Source: Prostheceraeus crozeri
Taxonomy: Eukaryota; Platyhelminthes; Polycladida; Euryleptidae
Reading direction: 5' to 3'
Assembly (NCBI GenBank): GCA_907163375.1
Contig: CAJQUW010011508.1
Coordinates: 434,001-498,000 of the forward strand
Length of the DNA: 64,000 nt
Shown here: positions 1 through 13,403 of the stretch, piece after piece
Layout of the letters: every line of letters starts with the position of its first letter
How positions within the stretch are numbered: the stretch's first letter is position 1
Notes under the pieces: generated by a model
The model's database searches: none
The model's input: the letters and a program-made list of their open reading frames with translations, nothing else
Told to the model about the DNA's origin: nothing
Translations under genes and position numbers: made by a program

Positions 1-781
1 GAGCATCTTACTTTCTTCTTTACATAAAAATCATTATCAACTCTTGAATTGGCAACAAAAACAAATTCTCTGTAGAAAATTATTCCTGTCTAGTTACTAT
101 TCTCAACTCAACAGTACTATGACTGTAACCTAAGAATAGCTATTGGGCAATAATTGTTTTCGTTTAATTGACATGTTGAAGTTTGAAGATTGTCATCATC
201 TAATACGAATTTTTGTTGTGTGGATTTCTGATCAATTGCTGATAATTAGATTCAGCAACTACCACTCAGATGAAAGTAGTATTTATGTAGATTGGTAAAG
301 ATATTTGATGATTTCTTTTTATTATTGTGGAACACACAAATAATTCTAGATCTTCTTGAGAGTCTATATGTACATGGCCGAAAGTATTTGATGCATTATA
401 ATTATAAATTATACACAATAATTATATTAGCAATTATTAACAGTGTCTATACTTTAGATGAAAGCTAATTAAATGTTACATAATATTAAAAGACTTTCAA
501 ATACTTGATTTTTACTAGCAGTTATGAATTCATAAAATTAAAGCATATTTCAAGCGAAAATTATGTGTTCTAAGGATCGGGGCATAAACTTTGAAGCGGA
601 AGTGTTTCACAGATGGTCAAATGAACAAACTCCCTCAATGATGAGCGCTTTATCGTGGTGACAGAAACCACTCTCGCAGCCTTGGTTTATGGAGACCGAA
701 ATAGAGTATTATATAAGAGCCAGTTTTCAGATACAGGATGCAGGATAATATCGCGCAAGAAGGTTTAGGTCCGACATACTT
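1..781. other. AT-rich non-coding stretch
   Basis: No supported gene. The sequence is AT-rich with scattered stops in all frames. The last 200 bases (about 560-781) are less AT-rich and probably belong to the retroelement fragment that follows, because the peptide similarity starts just before the first open codon there. Confidence 0.5.
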
Positions 782-1168
782 GTGCGGGGGATGAGGACAT
801 CTCAGACTCCAGCACTGTTTGACGTCCAGGCATTAAACCCTGACGCTGAGTCTCGGCATGGTCACTCTCCAATACAAAACGAAGTAAAGTATAGAGAGGC
901 ATGTGAATTTCGCAGGTGCGACTTCAACCCACTGATATTCTCATGTGATAGAGTTTCTGGACCTGAAGCTAGATCATTCCTCAGACTACTATCGCACAAT
1001 CTCGAAGGCAAGTGGAACTCCTCTCATCAAGGAATAAGATCCTTCATCCACACAAAATTGATGCTTGCTCTCATTAGAGCCTCCAGTCATTTCATACGAA
1101 GCTCTCCTATAAAAACACATTATTCGTGCAAAAAATCTATTCATGGAGAATGTTGGCGGTATCCGTAG
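782..1168 (+). pseudogene. retrotransposon ORF C-terminal fragment
   Basis: The 128-codon reading frame resembles the C-terminal tail that follows the reverse transcriptase in a group of non-LTR-type elements common in cnidarians and other invertebrates. Visible landmarks are a 'LNPDA' segment near residue 18, a basic 'KYREACEFRR' stretch (residues 36-45), a 'FNPLIFSCD' segment (48-56) followed by 'GPEA' and a final 'ALIRASSHFIR' helix (95-105). No reverse transcriptase core is seen upstream, so this is a truncated copy. The family placement rests on recalled motif order only; it could be another mobile-element protein. Confidence 0.5.
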
Positions 1169-4100
1169 CTTCCTTTATCCGGAGAATTTGTAATTTATCA
1201 CTTTCTCCTCACTTTGCAATAAGGCTTTATAAGTAACTGTTATGTTTTATTTAGAATTTTTGTCATCGCTTTTGTATTTTTCACTTTTGAATATAGTTCA
1301 TTTTGTCCTCAATGAAGATATCGGACATGTACATCTAAGGATAATTGGATTTCCTCATGGACTTTCAAATAGGAGTCCATGGATTTCCTATGGATAATTT
1401 TGCACCGATCATTGATGTCAAGTTTCTAAATATCTATCACTGTCTTTAATGCCGCGGCAGGCAAAATGCGGGCCGATTTGAACTTCAGGCCGAACGCGAT
1501 TGGTTCTCATATATTGTGATATATCACATATGTTGTGAAATTCTATTTGACAATTTACAAATGTTTTGATTTTTAGCTCACATTATAAATCAAAGATTCA
1601 ATGGACACCATTTATTCCCAAATTTGGTACCTAGCTAGACTAATTGAACTGAAAGACAAACTTAACCCATATCATTGATCTTCCTTTCGTATAATCGAGA
1701 TAGCACCGCGTACTTCTTCTAAATATCCCGTTCTTTTATTGTGACCGTTCGAAGTCAGTTTTTCCATGTAGCAGTGTTGTATAGACATTCAGTTTCGTGA
1801 TATTTTTATAGAAAAAAATCAAATTGATAAAAATGACAATGTGAAAAATATGGTAATCTGAAGTTGATTTACATTTATCAAAACGTTAGTCCATCGCAAG
1901 TTTCTACTTGTCTTAAAACTTATTTAGATTTTATTAAAAAGACCGTGTCTCTATGTTATTCCCGCACAATTTATAAGTAGCATGACTTTGATGGAAATCC
2001 TTAAATTGAGAGAAAAGCAACTTAATTAGAATTCCTCTCATCAGTGACTTTACCTGGAAAATATCATGTTCCATGGGAAAGACTCAAAGCGCATAACGGA
2101 TAGTGACGTGATAGAACGGACTATGATGAGCTTATTTTGCGCGTATTGCGGTGTTATTTAAAACATAGTGACGTCGAGCATTTCACAATAGAAACGCTTA
2201 ACTGAGCATGATGATGGATCATCATAAAATCATCTAGCTGGAAAAATTTAGCAATTCGGGTTTCTTCTCACGTCCGTTTTCCCTTTCTTGTAATTGGAAG
2301 TAGCGGAAAGAGTACAATCTCAATTGATCATCTTACATCCATCACAATCTCTCGATAAGTTTTTCATCGTGCTTCATCTTCAACAGCTTTATCTACTAAG
2401 TTCATTGGATAATTTCGTCCGATTTTCTGACAGTGATTCCAAAATGTTAGCTACCATCCCCATCTTTTGTCAGCAAGCGTTTGACAGCGAGCTATGTAAG
2501 TAGAGAAGGTATACGATTTCGTTCAGCTCGAATGTGTACTAAACACTGCAAATTTTCGGCCAAATCCATTGGCCGGTACAGATTTACTGGTATGGTGCAC
2601 TCAAAAGACCAGGAAGTTTACCTGAAATCATTCCGTCTTGGATAGTTACTCAGATTGACAGTGTTGAAAGACAATGAGTAATGAGAGAGTTAATAGAGAC
2701 ATGAATAGAGCTGCCTATAACATTAAGTGGCAAATTAGATGGATCAAAGCCTTTTTACAAAAATTGAACAAAATCGACCCCAAAAGGGTCTTAAGAGGAA
2801 AAGAAAGAATAAGTAGCTTGTAAAAAGACTAGCAAAAAGGATATCCAATTGACTTCCGCAACAACCATTCCTTAAAATATTACAGATTTGACGCATGTGC
2901 ATCAGAATTTGCAGGTCTATAGTGCATGCTTAAACTCATCAATGTCGTTTTCCTTCTCCCATTTCCTCGTGTCACTGAGATAGTAATCGAGCAAGCATTT
3001 CCACTTTACTTTGGTAGCTACAGCATTGCTTTTCGGGTTTGTGCTGTCTCATCAAATGAAAGTTAAGCGTATACTGTCTCTTCAATTCTCATCAAATAGC
3101 GCACCTGTGGTAATCACGCACTACTCCGTATGATTTCCTAACTTTTCCCATGCTACTGAATATCAATTTCAGTAGACATTCTTGAATCTAGATATTATCA
3201 AGATTCCTTTTGCCAGCAGTAATTAGAGGTAGAGAGTGCAATCAGAGTCGACAAAGCTAAGAGAAAATATTTTCTTAAATATCGATGTAAAAGAGAATTT
3301 TCGATATTCTGAATGTTCCTTGCATGCGATGTCACCATAAATAATAAAAAAACATTATTAAAAATTAACAATTTTCTGCGACCATGTAACTGTACAGGGT
3401 CGCAGAAAATTGTTTCTTTTTATTATTCTTGGATGAATTCCGACCGATCACAGCAAAAAAAATATAATTCATGTTTAGAAAATAAATTGTGCTAAAATTA
3501 GTTGTTGATGGAAACGTCGAGTAAGTGTCTATCATGTTTCTTACCGATGAGTCTGTACTGAATCAAATTACATTTTGAATTAAATTAATATCAAACTAAT
3601 AGGAAAATTAAATTATTAATCCCTTATTGTCCGTTGATCAATTTCCAATTTAATGTGTGTTCTAAAATTATGATGTTTCAATCAATCTTGTTTGAATCGG
3701 CAAAACCGATAATCGATCCCTCTGGAAATAAACAGCAATCGGTCGATTGTAGAGTTTGATAAAAAAGATAATGAAAAAATCATTTGTTTACTTTTTATCA
3801 GGTCAGTTAAATGCATGACTTCAAAAATCAAAGTGTAATCATTAGTAACATGATCTGGGATCCATTCATGCTAGTGATGATTATATTTTGAAGATATCTG
3901 AGGCCATGCACAATTCCCATAAAACCTCATTTCAACAAGTATGTAAGATGGTCAGTATCAGTGAAATAAAGTCAAACCATCTTCATTTCAACATAGTGCT
4001 GTTTTTTAAGTCGATTACCAGCATTCATAGATACAAGTTATCGAGTTATTATCAATTGTAGCAAACTCAAAGTTATGTGTAGAACTTGAATAGTTAAGAC

Positions 4101-6567
4101 TGCTTTCACTTAGTAAATAGGTGAAATTAACTTTCACTTGATGAAGGCCTCTAGAATTTGTTACTTTCTCTTAATTTATTCGAGCTCCATTTCATTTTCA
4201 TTATTGTTTGTCTATATTGGCTTACTTCGTATTAGCGTTTTCTATATTTTGTTGATCAATCATCAAAGAGTTGTGAATGCAGGACATGCACGCATTCAGC
4301 TATTAAGAGAAAATGCGATCTGTTAAGCATTGAAGAGAAAATAAAATTGTTTCTTGGGTACACTTGGTCTCAAATTTAATAAATATTTGGTCAAAATAAA
4401 AGAATGCACAGATATTTGTTTATATGGTTATTCATTTTATTATATTTTTTCGCATTTAAAGATGTGTTTGTGTTTTAATCGAGTCTTCCATACGTCTTTC
4501 CCCTAGCTTACTCTTCATGAGAACTTTTGCATTGTATTTTTTTATAATTCTGCCAAATATACTTCTGATTCGTATTTTTGTCTCGAAAATACCATTCACG
4601 AATGGTCATGTGAAAAGTTATTTACATAGCGCATAGCGCATTCACTTGTAATGCACATGTGTTTAAGTAAAATTTCCTTACTGTCTTGCAGATTGACTCG
4701 GTTGATAATGACACATGTTTGAGTGTAGTTACAAATTATAAGAATTTATGAGCAGTTATAACAAGTTGCAAAAATAGAAAATGATAAAAAAATTGTGGCA
4801 TCAAATTTCAGAGAAATGTACTGAGAGACATGATCGTAATTCTACTCTACTGTAATTGAGACGGATTGAAGCTATGTTATTCTATAGAAAGAAGTCCTCA
4901 GAAATGAACAATCTAAGCACATAATTAGTCGAAACTGCGTTTCTCTAGATATGCTGAATGTGCTTTGTATGCTAGTACTGTAATGCGATGACCAAGAGTG
5001 GTGGCCAGTTTATCATCTCTTACTGTCTCACAATATAGTTAGAACACACGACTGTGTGCAACTGCTTTTTTCCGATGGGGCAGGTCCACATAGAATTTTC
5101 CGAATGTCTATTCCGGGTAAAATTTTGTGCTAAAATTTAAAAATCATTCTTAAAAATACCAAAATTATTTCATACGGGAAAAACTTGCGGAATTGCCCGA
5201 TGATTGTTGGTGTTTTGTTACAAAATATATCGACTACACAACCTTAAAAGGAACTGTTCATATAAATAGAAAATCAAAATCACGAATAAAATGCATAGAG
5301 TGCCACTGGCAGTGATTTATCCTTTTTCCGGTACAGTGCGAAATTTTTTGGATTCTTTTCATGATTGATGAGAAGATTTTCATTGTGAGATGTATGTTTT
5401 ACCTGGACTTAAGATGTAATCACTTGTAGTTTGAAGTTTTGAAAGTATGTTCATAAGTGTATAGGCGCACATTGAGATTGTGATAGAATTTGGAATTTCT
5501 TGGACATTATCTCTTTCGATAGGTAAATACATGCTAAGTTATTGCTCATTTTTTGTAGTGCTCCTCCGAAAGTGCGACCGCATTACGTTTATTGTTAAAA
5601 CGGTTTTGCATGTATATTGTATATGGATTGTTTTTATACGAGAATTTGCAATCGATCCACGGGTTCTAGTAGGTCAGGTATATTGTTTTAATGAGCTTAT
5701 GAGATTGTCTACTTAATTCAGTTACTTTGCGAAGCAAAATTTCAAAATTGTGTGGCTGGCTCATGCAACACAAATTAACGTCGTACAAATGAAATTGGTG
5801 TAATTTGTATTGCTCTCCATGTAGATTATTCTCAATTTAAATTGCTTATGCACAATATTTCGGAATTGATTTTTTCATGTTGAACCTGCACTTCATAGAC
5901 ACACATTTGTGTGATGATTGCAAGAATAAGATACCATTAGGACATTCAATTAGTCATTTCGAATATTTTTCTGCTTCATTGTATCGTATTTCCACCTATT
6001 TGCTAAGTCACTGTCACCTGCTCGTGGGCATAGTTGAGTGAATGAAGAAACAAAAACTAAAGCTTTTAGTGTCCTTCGTTCTGGCTCGTTCATCTTCGGT
6101 CTTTTGATAAAGTTCTGTGATATTTAGTTATGAGGACGACAGACATTTAATGATCAATGGCAGCACATTCTGATGTTTCCTTGCTGTGAAACTAAGTTGA
6201 GACTTTCATACGGTGAGGAACAAAAGGAAAGCGTTCCATTGATGGATTCCTAACAGGAATTCTCTGATGTGAATTATGTGGGACAACTACATTCCCGGAA
6301 AATTGACTAAGAAGAAGCATCCTTCGTCGAAGTTGTGGAATTCTGTTGCTTTTATTGAAGACCATATACTGACCTTTTGTGGAAAGCAAATAGCTTTGTT
6401 TTGTTGTGCATTGAGAGATACGTACTTCATCAAAATGTTGAGATTTTTTTATTTATCTCATTTGTCACATATCAAGCAGTATGTGGGGCTTATTTGAACT
6501 GAACAGTAGTAATGCTAATCGCGAGTTAGCCACAGACCCATTAATGAAGGTATATGTACATATTTGA
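1169..6567. other. AT-rich intergenic or intronic DNA
   Basis: No gene is supported in this 5.4-kb block. Open frames are all under 80 codons, without recognisable domains or splice-linked continuation. The one structured site is a perfect 17-bp inverted repeat at 3367-3383 and 3398-3414, listed separately. Confidence 0.6.
3367..3414. repeat. 17-bp perfect inverted repeat
   Basis: Arms 3367-3383 and 3398-3414 are exact reverse complements (AACAATTTTCTGCGACC) separated by 14 bases. The arm contains a GC-rich core in AT-rich surroundings. It may be a small fold-back relic; no transcript role can be inferred. Confidence 0.75.
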
Positions 6568-6575
6568 CTCATAAC

Positions 6576-7630
6576 TAGGGCAACCCAAATTGTCACTTAA
6601 AAATCCAAATATATTACCTCAAAAAATCAAAAATTTACCCTTATGTGACCTAATAGGAAGATATTCCGATTCGGCAATATACCTTCGAATTTTTACGGCA
6701 TTTTATTTGTCGCATAAGAGATTCATTGAGGTCCCCAATATACACCCTTTAAAGATAAGCTTTTTCTCAGTTAGACATGCATCTTTCTTTTAAAATTCGC
6801 TAATTTTCATAATTTCTTTAAGCAAAAGAGAACAACATCTTTAATATGTAAACTTACAAACTTTACCATAAGAAACGGCACAAATGGATACTGCAATATC
6901 TTGCATTTTCATTGTACACACTAACATCACAATATGTAGGTCTACATATGTACATTTACTCATCGTTTTACTGAATGTAGTGAAGTACATCATATTTCAA
7001 AATGTTTTCTGGAAGGAAGTTGCGATCACTTGCTTGAAGCATTCTAAAGCTTCTTTCAACGGCCACCGAAAGGGACTGTGACCGAAGTAGCTTTGTATAC
7101 ATCAGGAGAAACAGACTCACGTGTGTAGTTGACTATATCTGACATTTCATTCCTTTGAAGACGTGTTTGAATGTATGACTTAATGTTACAAATGTCATTT
7201 TCAAATGCGACTTCACTCAAAATCGCTATAGGCCTCAGCAACAGTGTAGAAAGCGAATTCCATCCTGCGATTCAAATCTATCAATTGCGCATAGTTTGAC
7301 TTTATAATTACAAGTGAATCACACAGTGATGGCTCTGTAACAGCTTCCTTGGTATTTTTGACGGTTTTACCATTGCCTTCATTGCTTCCAACGATTTCTC
7401 GTATACGGGGTAAATTTGCCGAATAATATATAGCGGCGTTCAACCACGTTCACCACCTTGTCGGTACTGGTTCAAATTGTGGACAATCGATGCTAAGAAT
7501 CTACTATTAAGTCATACTATTCCACTCTGACAAACATTCGATTTTCGGAAACTTATCCTTTATTTTACCTAACACTAAGATTGTAACTTTATATGATGTT
7601 ATGTTACTTTATATTACTTGGGTTGCCCTA
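6576..7630. mobile_element. hAT transposon, degenerate, with 8-bp TSD
   Basis: The 1,055-bp element starts TAGGGCAACCCAA and ends with the exact reverse complement, giving 13-bp perfect terminal inverted repeats that fit the hAT pattern (YARNG start). It is flanked by 8-bp target duplications CTCATAAC (6568-6575) and CTCATAGC (7631-7638), one mismatch apart. The inside carries a minus-strand remnant of hAT transposase C-terminal sequence. The agreement of terminus, TSD length and coding remnant makes the class assignment strong. Confidence 0.85.
6968..7443 (-). pseudogene. hAT transposase C-terminal remnant
   Basis: On the minus strand, open segments 7213-7443 and 7056-7241 are followed, after a frameshift close to 7075, by a segment that reads 'VERSFRMLQASDR' and ends at a stop near 6968. 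This ERSF..L block is typical of the hAT dimerisation domain at the C-terminus of the transposase. The catalytic region upstream is missing or unrecognisable, so the copy cannot be autonomous. It lies inside the element bounded at 6576 and 7630. Confidence 0.7.
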
Positions 7631-7638
7631 CTCATAGC

Positions 7639-10221
7639 ACCAATGAACAGATAAGCTGCACATAGTGACACCGAGTGAGCTTCAGAAATAAATGAGTGCA
7701 GCAAACAGTTGAGGTGGGAATTTGAGTTGGTTAGTGAGAGGGGAGAGCTTTCATCGTCAAGCGTTGGGTTTGCGACTGACAAACTAGAGGGTGTCAGACC
7801 ATGTCAGACATGGAGATCTTCGTCAATTCATCAGGATTTCTTTTGATCACGTGTCCCAACCATTGTAGTTGTCGAGTAATCACTGGCTAATGGCACACTT
7901 TTTGCTAACTGCGTGTATTCACGCGACTTCTGTATTTGGCATGTGCTGTGTGTAATATATGTTGAGGACTACCCTGTAGCAGCGCATTTCAAATCCATGA
8001 AATTTCCGCCTGATCTGTTCTGACAGAGGCCTGTTTCACAGCCATTCACAGTGAGAACGAGGATGTCGAAAATTCCTGATTTGGTTGCCAGCGATATCTT
8101 CTTTACTTTCCATAGAGTCCATAATCGGTTCAAGGCAGACATGGTACAAACACATCTTTTCTATATTCCATTCAAATAATAGCTATCGGATTGAATTAGC
8201 TGACCTAGGTAATGAAGATAGACTAGCAGATGCAAAAAATACAGAAAAGTTGAAAACCGCATTGGAGTCATTGAAGTTAAGTGTGTATTTTGTTATTTGA
8301 AATCTGTTGTACTCGTGTAATATTCTCGCAAATGAGAGTATTTTCTCATTCATTCATCTCGTACGCAGATTTCAATGAATCACAATTGAAAATAGTGGTT
8401 TATTCAATTTAACAACAATATTTATTTATCACAAAACATTCGGGAAAAGAGATTCAGTCCAGTTTAGGGTTGAGAATCTACTGATCGATCTTCACTCAAG
8501 TTTATGTGTTTTGGTACCTCCAGTGTTCGTTGTCAGGCACAAAAATTGCGCACAATTGCAAAAAATATCACGCGTTGCCAACTATTTGTTCATCATGGCC
8601 TGATTTTTATTCTTTATAAGCGCAAGACCCAGTAAACTTAATGAACAAGAAGAAAATGTAAAGGTGCGGAAAGAGCAAAATGAGCAGAAATGTGCCACTT
8701 ATAAAATATGTTCGTCAGTTCATGTCGCGCTATTCGTGCTCACACCGAGAGCGTGTGCTGCCGCGTACAGTCTGCTTGAGGATGATATTGCAGGCTCATT
8801 ATCCTATCAACAGCTAAAGAAATCGTTTGTCCTAATCGCTTATTAAATATCTAGTTTTTATCCAATAATGGATAGTGCTCACCACAATTGGGACAAAGCG
8901 TATAAAGACAGCTGCTTAATTGGGACGATTGCCTAGGTTCAAATCACATTTTGGCGTCCAAAATTCTTCAGTTGATCGGAATTTCTCGATTTATAGGGAC
9001 ATTTCGAACCGGATAGCAAAATCAATTTGGCAGCTAAAACCAATGCAACATGATCGAAACTGATGTTCTGTTCTGACGACATTCTTCAATGCAAGATATT
9101 ATTCAATGGAAAATAAAAATATCTGTCCGAGACAGAAACATAGTTGTGCCTTTCATTGCACTCTGACAGTGGTAGGGATCGCAGCCATCATGGCCTAGCC
9201 CGGACTTAATTGTCATGCAATTTTCGGGGACTCATCCCAGACTTTAAAGCGTCTGTTGCAGCGACAAATGGATAAAAATCTTTACATTTCAAGTCAGAAT
9301 TGACGTGTGAGGCCGGAGAGAACAATTTTATTCTTAATAAGTATCAGTTTATCATATTTTGTTAATTCGCCAATAACACCATGATAGTGGCATGACAAAT
9401 AATTCTGACTTCATTACTTGAGTGCTCCAATTTGAATGTATTGACGCTTGACATGACATTGGCGATGCTCATGAGTTACTATTTTGATAAATAATTTTTC
9501 ACTTAGAATGAATCTCACTTACTTTAATCCACTAATGATGTTAAATTCGATAATTTCAATGCTTTTTATTTTTGCTTTAACCCGCTTATAAAGAATGCAT
9601 GCGCCCTTGATAGCTAATGATTAGTATAGTAATATACTTTGAATATAGTAATAATCTCATAGATCAACAAAAATTTTGTCGATTATTTCCATCATCATGT
9701 TCATTAATCAATTAAGCATTTGCTCGAATGGATGAAGACTTCCATTGAAAAGGCAATTTTTTCATAACTGAGTTGCCGATGACATTTCTCTTATCATTTC
9801 ATATTCGATCCTCGTATCCACGCGTAGATGTGTCACCACAGAATAAGACTGCTCGTTCCTCTTAGTTAAACAATCTAATTATGTGTGTGACACATTTTAG
9901 TCGGAATGATATTTCCTGTATTATTCCGACTAAAATGAAATATTTACTGGGTCCGTATTTTGTGCTATGGTTTGGGATAAGATGTAAAGCATGAATAGAT
10001 TTTTCGGATCGAATTTAAAGGTTGAGGTCACGCTCTTAAATATGATAGATGATATGTGCGTATTGATAGGTGAAATAATTTGACATTTCCACAAATTGCT
10101 TGTGAAAAAAGCAAAATATGTCTGTTTAAGGAAATTCTTGAATACGTACTCATAATGAATACAATCAACAAATCAATAGCCTCACAAGAAATGCCATTGT
10201 ATTGGAGGTCACCCAACAATA
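7639..10221. other. non-coding stretch
   Basis: No gene is supported; open frames are short and featureless. A 15-bp perfect inverted repeat occurs at 9893-9937. The right end abuts the Tc1/mariner element. Confidence 0.6.
9893..9937. repeat. 15-bp perfect inverted repeat
   Basis: Arms CATTTTAGTCGGAAT at 9893-9907 and its reverse complement at 9923-9937 are separated by 15 bases. It could be a small fold-back or a transposon footprint. Confidence 0.7.
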
Positions 10222-10223
10222 TA

Positions 10224-11896
10224 CAGGGTGGGCGGAAATTGGATGCTTAATAGAAAATGCCTCTATTTTTGGTGCTATTAGTCAGTTTTATCTACCTTTC
10301 CTGGAGAATGTGTACTACGTTAGGGAGTTATTATCGCCAAACTTTCATTCGAAAATATGCTGTACTTTTTTATTATGGCCTTGTGAAAAAAGTTATTATT
10401 TATAAAATTATTTATAAAGATTTTTATAAAGATTTTCATTTTATATTATTTAGAGAATTATTTATAAAATCGATATTCGTCATTAAAGAAAAAATAGATT
10501 CCATGTGAATACTTTATTCAAAGAAAGTGCACATACACACGAATTTGGTAACTCAAAACTCGATGTGCGATCCGCCTCTTTGGACGAGAGTCTGAAGACG
10601 TCGAGGGATGGCATCCACTGACTTAGACAAAAACTCCGGCGTCACCGAAGTAATGACCTGACGAATCCGGGCCTCCCGGTCGTCCAGTGTCTGCGGTTTT
10701 GTTCGATAGACCTCTTCTTTGGACCAACCCCAAAGGAAGAAGTCACACGGTGTCATCAGGACTCCTAGCCGGCCACTCAAGTGGCCCTCGACGGCAAAGT
10801 GTGGAGGAGCACCATCTTGTATGAAGATAACATCATGAATGTTGTTCCAAGTGCTGATAATCGGCCAGACGTCGTTCTGCAACATCGCGAGGTACCGCTC
10901 GGCATTCATGGTGTTGCGCAGAAGTACCGGACCCACAATCCGATCCGCAGTCATGCCGCACCACACCGTCACACTTGGTCGTGCCTGCAGCTTCTCAGTG
11001 GTAACTCGAGGATCCTCTCCCGCCCAATAGTGACAATTGTGGCGGTTGACGAGCCACCGACGTGGAACACGGCCTCGTCGCTCCAGATGATGTTGCGGAA
11101 AAGTCCGGGCCATTCCGCGTGCCAGGAGAGTATGGATTCCCCAAACTCCAGCCGAATGTCACAGTCTTCGGCAGAAAGCGATTGGCAGTAGTGTGGCTTC
11201 CACGCTCGCCATTCAAGCTCCTTCTTCAGCACAGTTCGCACTGTGTAGCGGGACAGTCCACTTTCTCGAGCTCCCTGGCGGGTTGACTTTCCTGGGCTCC
11301 TTAAAAACATCTCCTCGACCATCTGCACAGATTCCGGCAAGTTGGATGTTGAGCAACGTCCGCTTCTGTGTGCATCTGCTACTGAGCCGGTCGTCATGAG
11401 CTTGGAATGACAGTTCTTGATTGTTCTGGCATCCACTTGTGCATGCGATCCATACACCGATCGCCACCATCTTTGTACGGCTATGACAGATTCCCACACT
11501 TCGTACCTAGCCGCTAATTGTGCACGCTCCGTCAACGTGTAGCGCTCAGCCATAACAAACGCACTGGTATGACAAAATCAATCCAATAGACTTTTGTTCT
11601 TAATAATTCGATTTGCAATCACTGACTGGGTTCAAGTTGCAACCGTCGAAAGGGTTGTAAATGAATCGTCATCACTAGTCATAAATGCACAGAACAGAAA
11701 ATGATGTGGATGATTAATCAATTAACTTAATCTTAAAGTCATCTAGAAGAGAAAGTACAGCATATTTTCGAATGAAAGTTTGGCGATAATAACTCCCTAA
11801 CGTAGTACACATTCTCCAGGAAAGGTAGATAAAACTGACTAATAGCACCAAAAATAGAGGCATTTTCTATTACGCATCTAATTTCCGCCCACCCTG
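10224..11896. mobile_element. Tc1/mariner element with 146-bp TIRs
   Basis: The 1,673-bp element begins CAGGGTGGGCGGAAATT and ends with its reverse complement. The inverted repeats span 10224-10369 and 11751-11896 and differ at only about two positions. It is flanked on both sides by TA (10222-10223 and 11897-11898), the target dinucleotide of this superfamily. A single broken transposase gene occupies the minus strand between the repeats. The nearly identical arms suggest a fairly young insertion even though the coding region is damaged. Confidence 0.93.
10553..11553 (-). pseudogene. Tc1/mariner (IS630-type) transposase, frameshifted
   Basis: This is the transposase of the surrounding element. 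The first frame (11553 to about 11050) carries a paired helix-turn-helix N-terminus and the first catalytic aspartate in 'IIWSDEAVFHVGG'. A -1-type frameshift near 11040-11057 moves the reading into the frame 11113-10553, which contains the second aspartate in 'FIQDGAPPHFA' and a late 'TPCDFFLWG' motif with the third acidic residue. Only 23 residues separate the last two aspartates, against 34-41 usual in this superfamily, so a small in-frame deletion has also removed part of the catalytic core. The frameshift and deletion together make it non-functional. Confidence 0.9.
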
Positions 11897-11898
11897 TA

Positions 11899-13403
11899 TA
11901 TTGGTATTGGAGGGTGCTGCAGTAAACGTTGCCTGCGTGCTTCATGCATTGCTGAGGGACGAAAACTAATAATTAGATGAGTTACGTTGTAATCAGTCAT
12001 TGTTACTTGTAATCGTTCTTCCTTCCGTTTTCTTGAGGGTCTGACCTTTGAATTTCCATTTTGGACTTGTAAAGGTCCTGTGCACATGTACTTTCAAGAG
12101 CGTAGACTGTACCACCAACTCAGGGTTTGCTTGGTTGCACTGCGTTTAAGGCTATGGATGCCATCCGCCACCGCTCGCCAGGTGCGTAGACGGGCTCCAT
12201 TCAGGACTCTTCACTCAGCCTTATTCAGTCCATCGACTGGGAAGCTCCACTTTGGACTTGGGGAGCAGTTGTAGAGTGACCATCTCTGCAGACAAATAGA
12301 AGGAAGACAAATAGAACATAAATTAGCAAGAAAATTACAAAAAATGAATGAAGAAGAAAGGGAAGACTAGGCGTTGATTCCGGTCCAACGAGTTCACCTT
12401 CTCTTTCTGACAAGTCTTGCTTTTTGCTCAACTGTGTGTCCACTCTAATCACTCTTCTCCGGGCTGATACCACTTGGGGGAGCCGGCCGCCCGACCATGA
12501 ACCGATTGTATTGGATACATGTTGCCAATACTGGTAAGAAGCCTACCTGGTTCATCTTTTCGACTTTGAGAAAGCGAGGACCAGCGGTGCTCGGTAAATA
12601 AAGGTGTGATTGAAAAGATGCAAAATGGACAATTGGACATCCAACCTGCAAAAGAATATTTATTCAAAAAATCCTCTAGTAAAGGCGTTACTCAATGGGT
12701 CCCCAGTAATGTTGGCGTGGATTGAAAAGAGATCGCGGACAAAACTGCAAAAGGTGCAATTCAGCTGGACTAGAATGACATTCCTTTCAACCAACGTGAT
12801 TTAGCTGTATTATTCTGTTATCTAGTTCAATCTGTCTTTTCTCTTAGTTACAGCAAATTTGGAGCGAAAGCAATTTAGTATCATTGCGGAAGATCATAAT
12901 GAATTTCTAATACCGGATTTGTGTTCCCTAATACGATATCATTAGGCATAGTACACTCACAAATTGTCTCACTCATTGTATATCACTCACAAACTCACTC
13001 ATTGTATGACGTTAAAAAATCGGTCATTTATAGACGCATGTCGGTCACCCAGATGCCACCTCCAGTAGTGTGCGTTCTCTCCAGTTTTCATAATGATGTG
13101 CTTCACTTATGCCTTATTTTCATTTTTCGAAACATCAACACTCGGACACGTATTAAAGGGCATACCCAACTTCCTTCCAGGTTTTAAGGACTTGATTAAC
13201 TATGCAGAGCTGTCTAAGCCGCGGAACAGCTTGTTTTTCGGCCACGTACTTTAAAATTTTCACTGCATCGTTAGGTGCATCGGTGCGAAAAAGTGCGACT
13301 AACACACAGCCCCACTTTCCATCCAGACCCCATCCGAATTTCCGCCAACCAGTTGCTGATCTATTTGAGTGTATTTTGACAACAAAGATTTGTCGCAGTG
13401 CAT
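11899..13403. other. mixed non-coding block with GC-richer patch
   Basis: The part from about 12060 to 12600 is less AT-rich than its surroundings and may be an old mobile-element fragment, but no family could be recognised. A possible RNase H remnant at 12610-12800 is listed separately. At about 12955-13009 there is a short tandem duplication of a 'cactcacaaa..ctcactcattgtat' unit. No host exon is supported. Confidence 0.45.
12610..12800 (+). pseudogene. possible RNase H fragment of a retroelement
   Basis: In one plus-strand frame the sequence reads 'QWVPSNVGVD' followed after a stop by 'KEIADKTAKGA', which resembles the conserved WVPSHVGI..NE.AD..AK segment of retroelement RNase H domains. 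The frame is interrupted, and only this block is recognisable, so the assignment is tentative. Confidence 0.4.
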
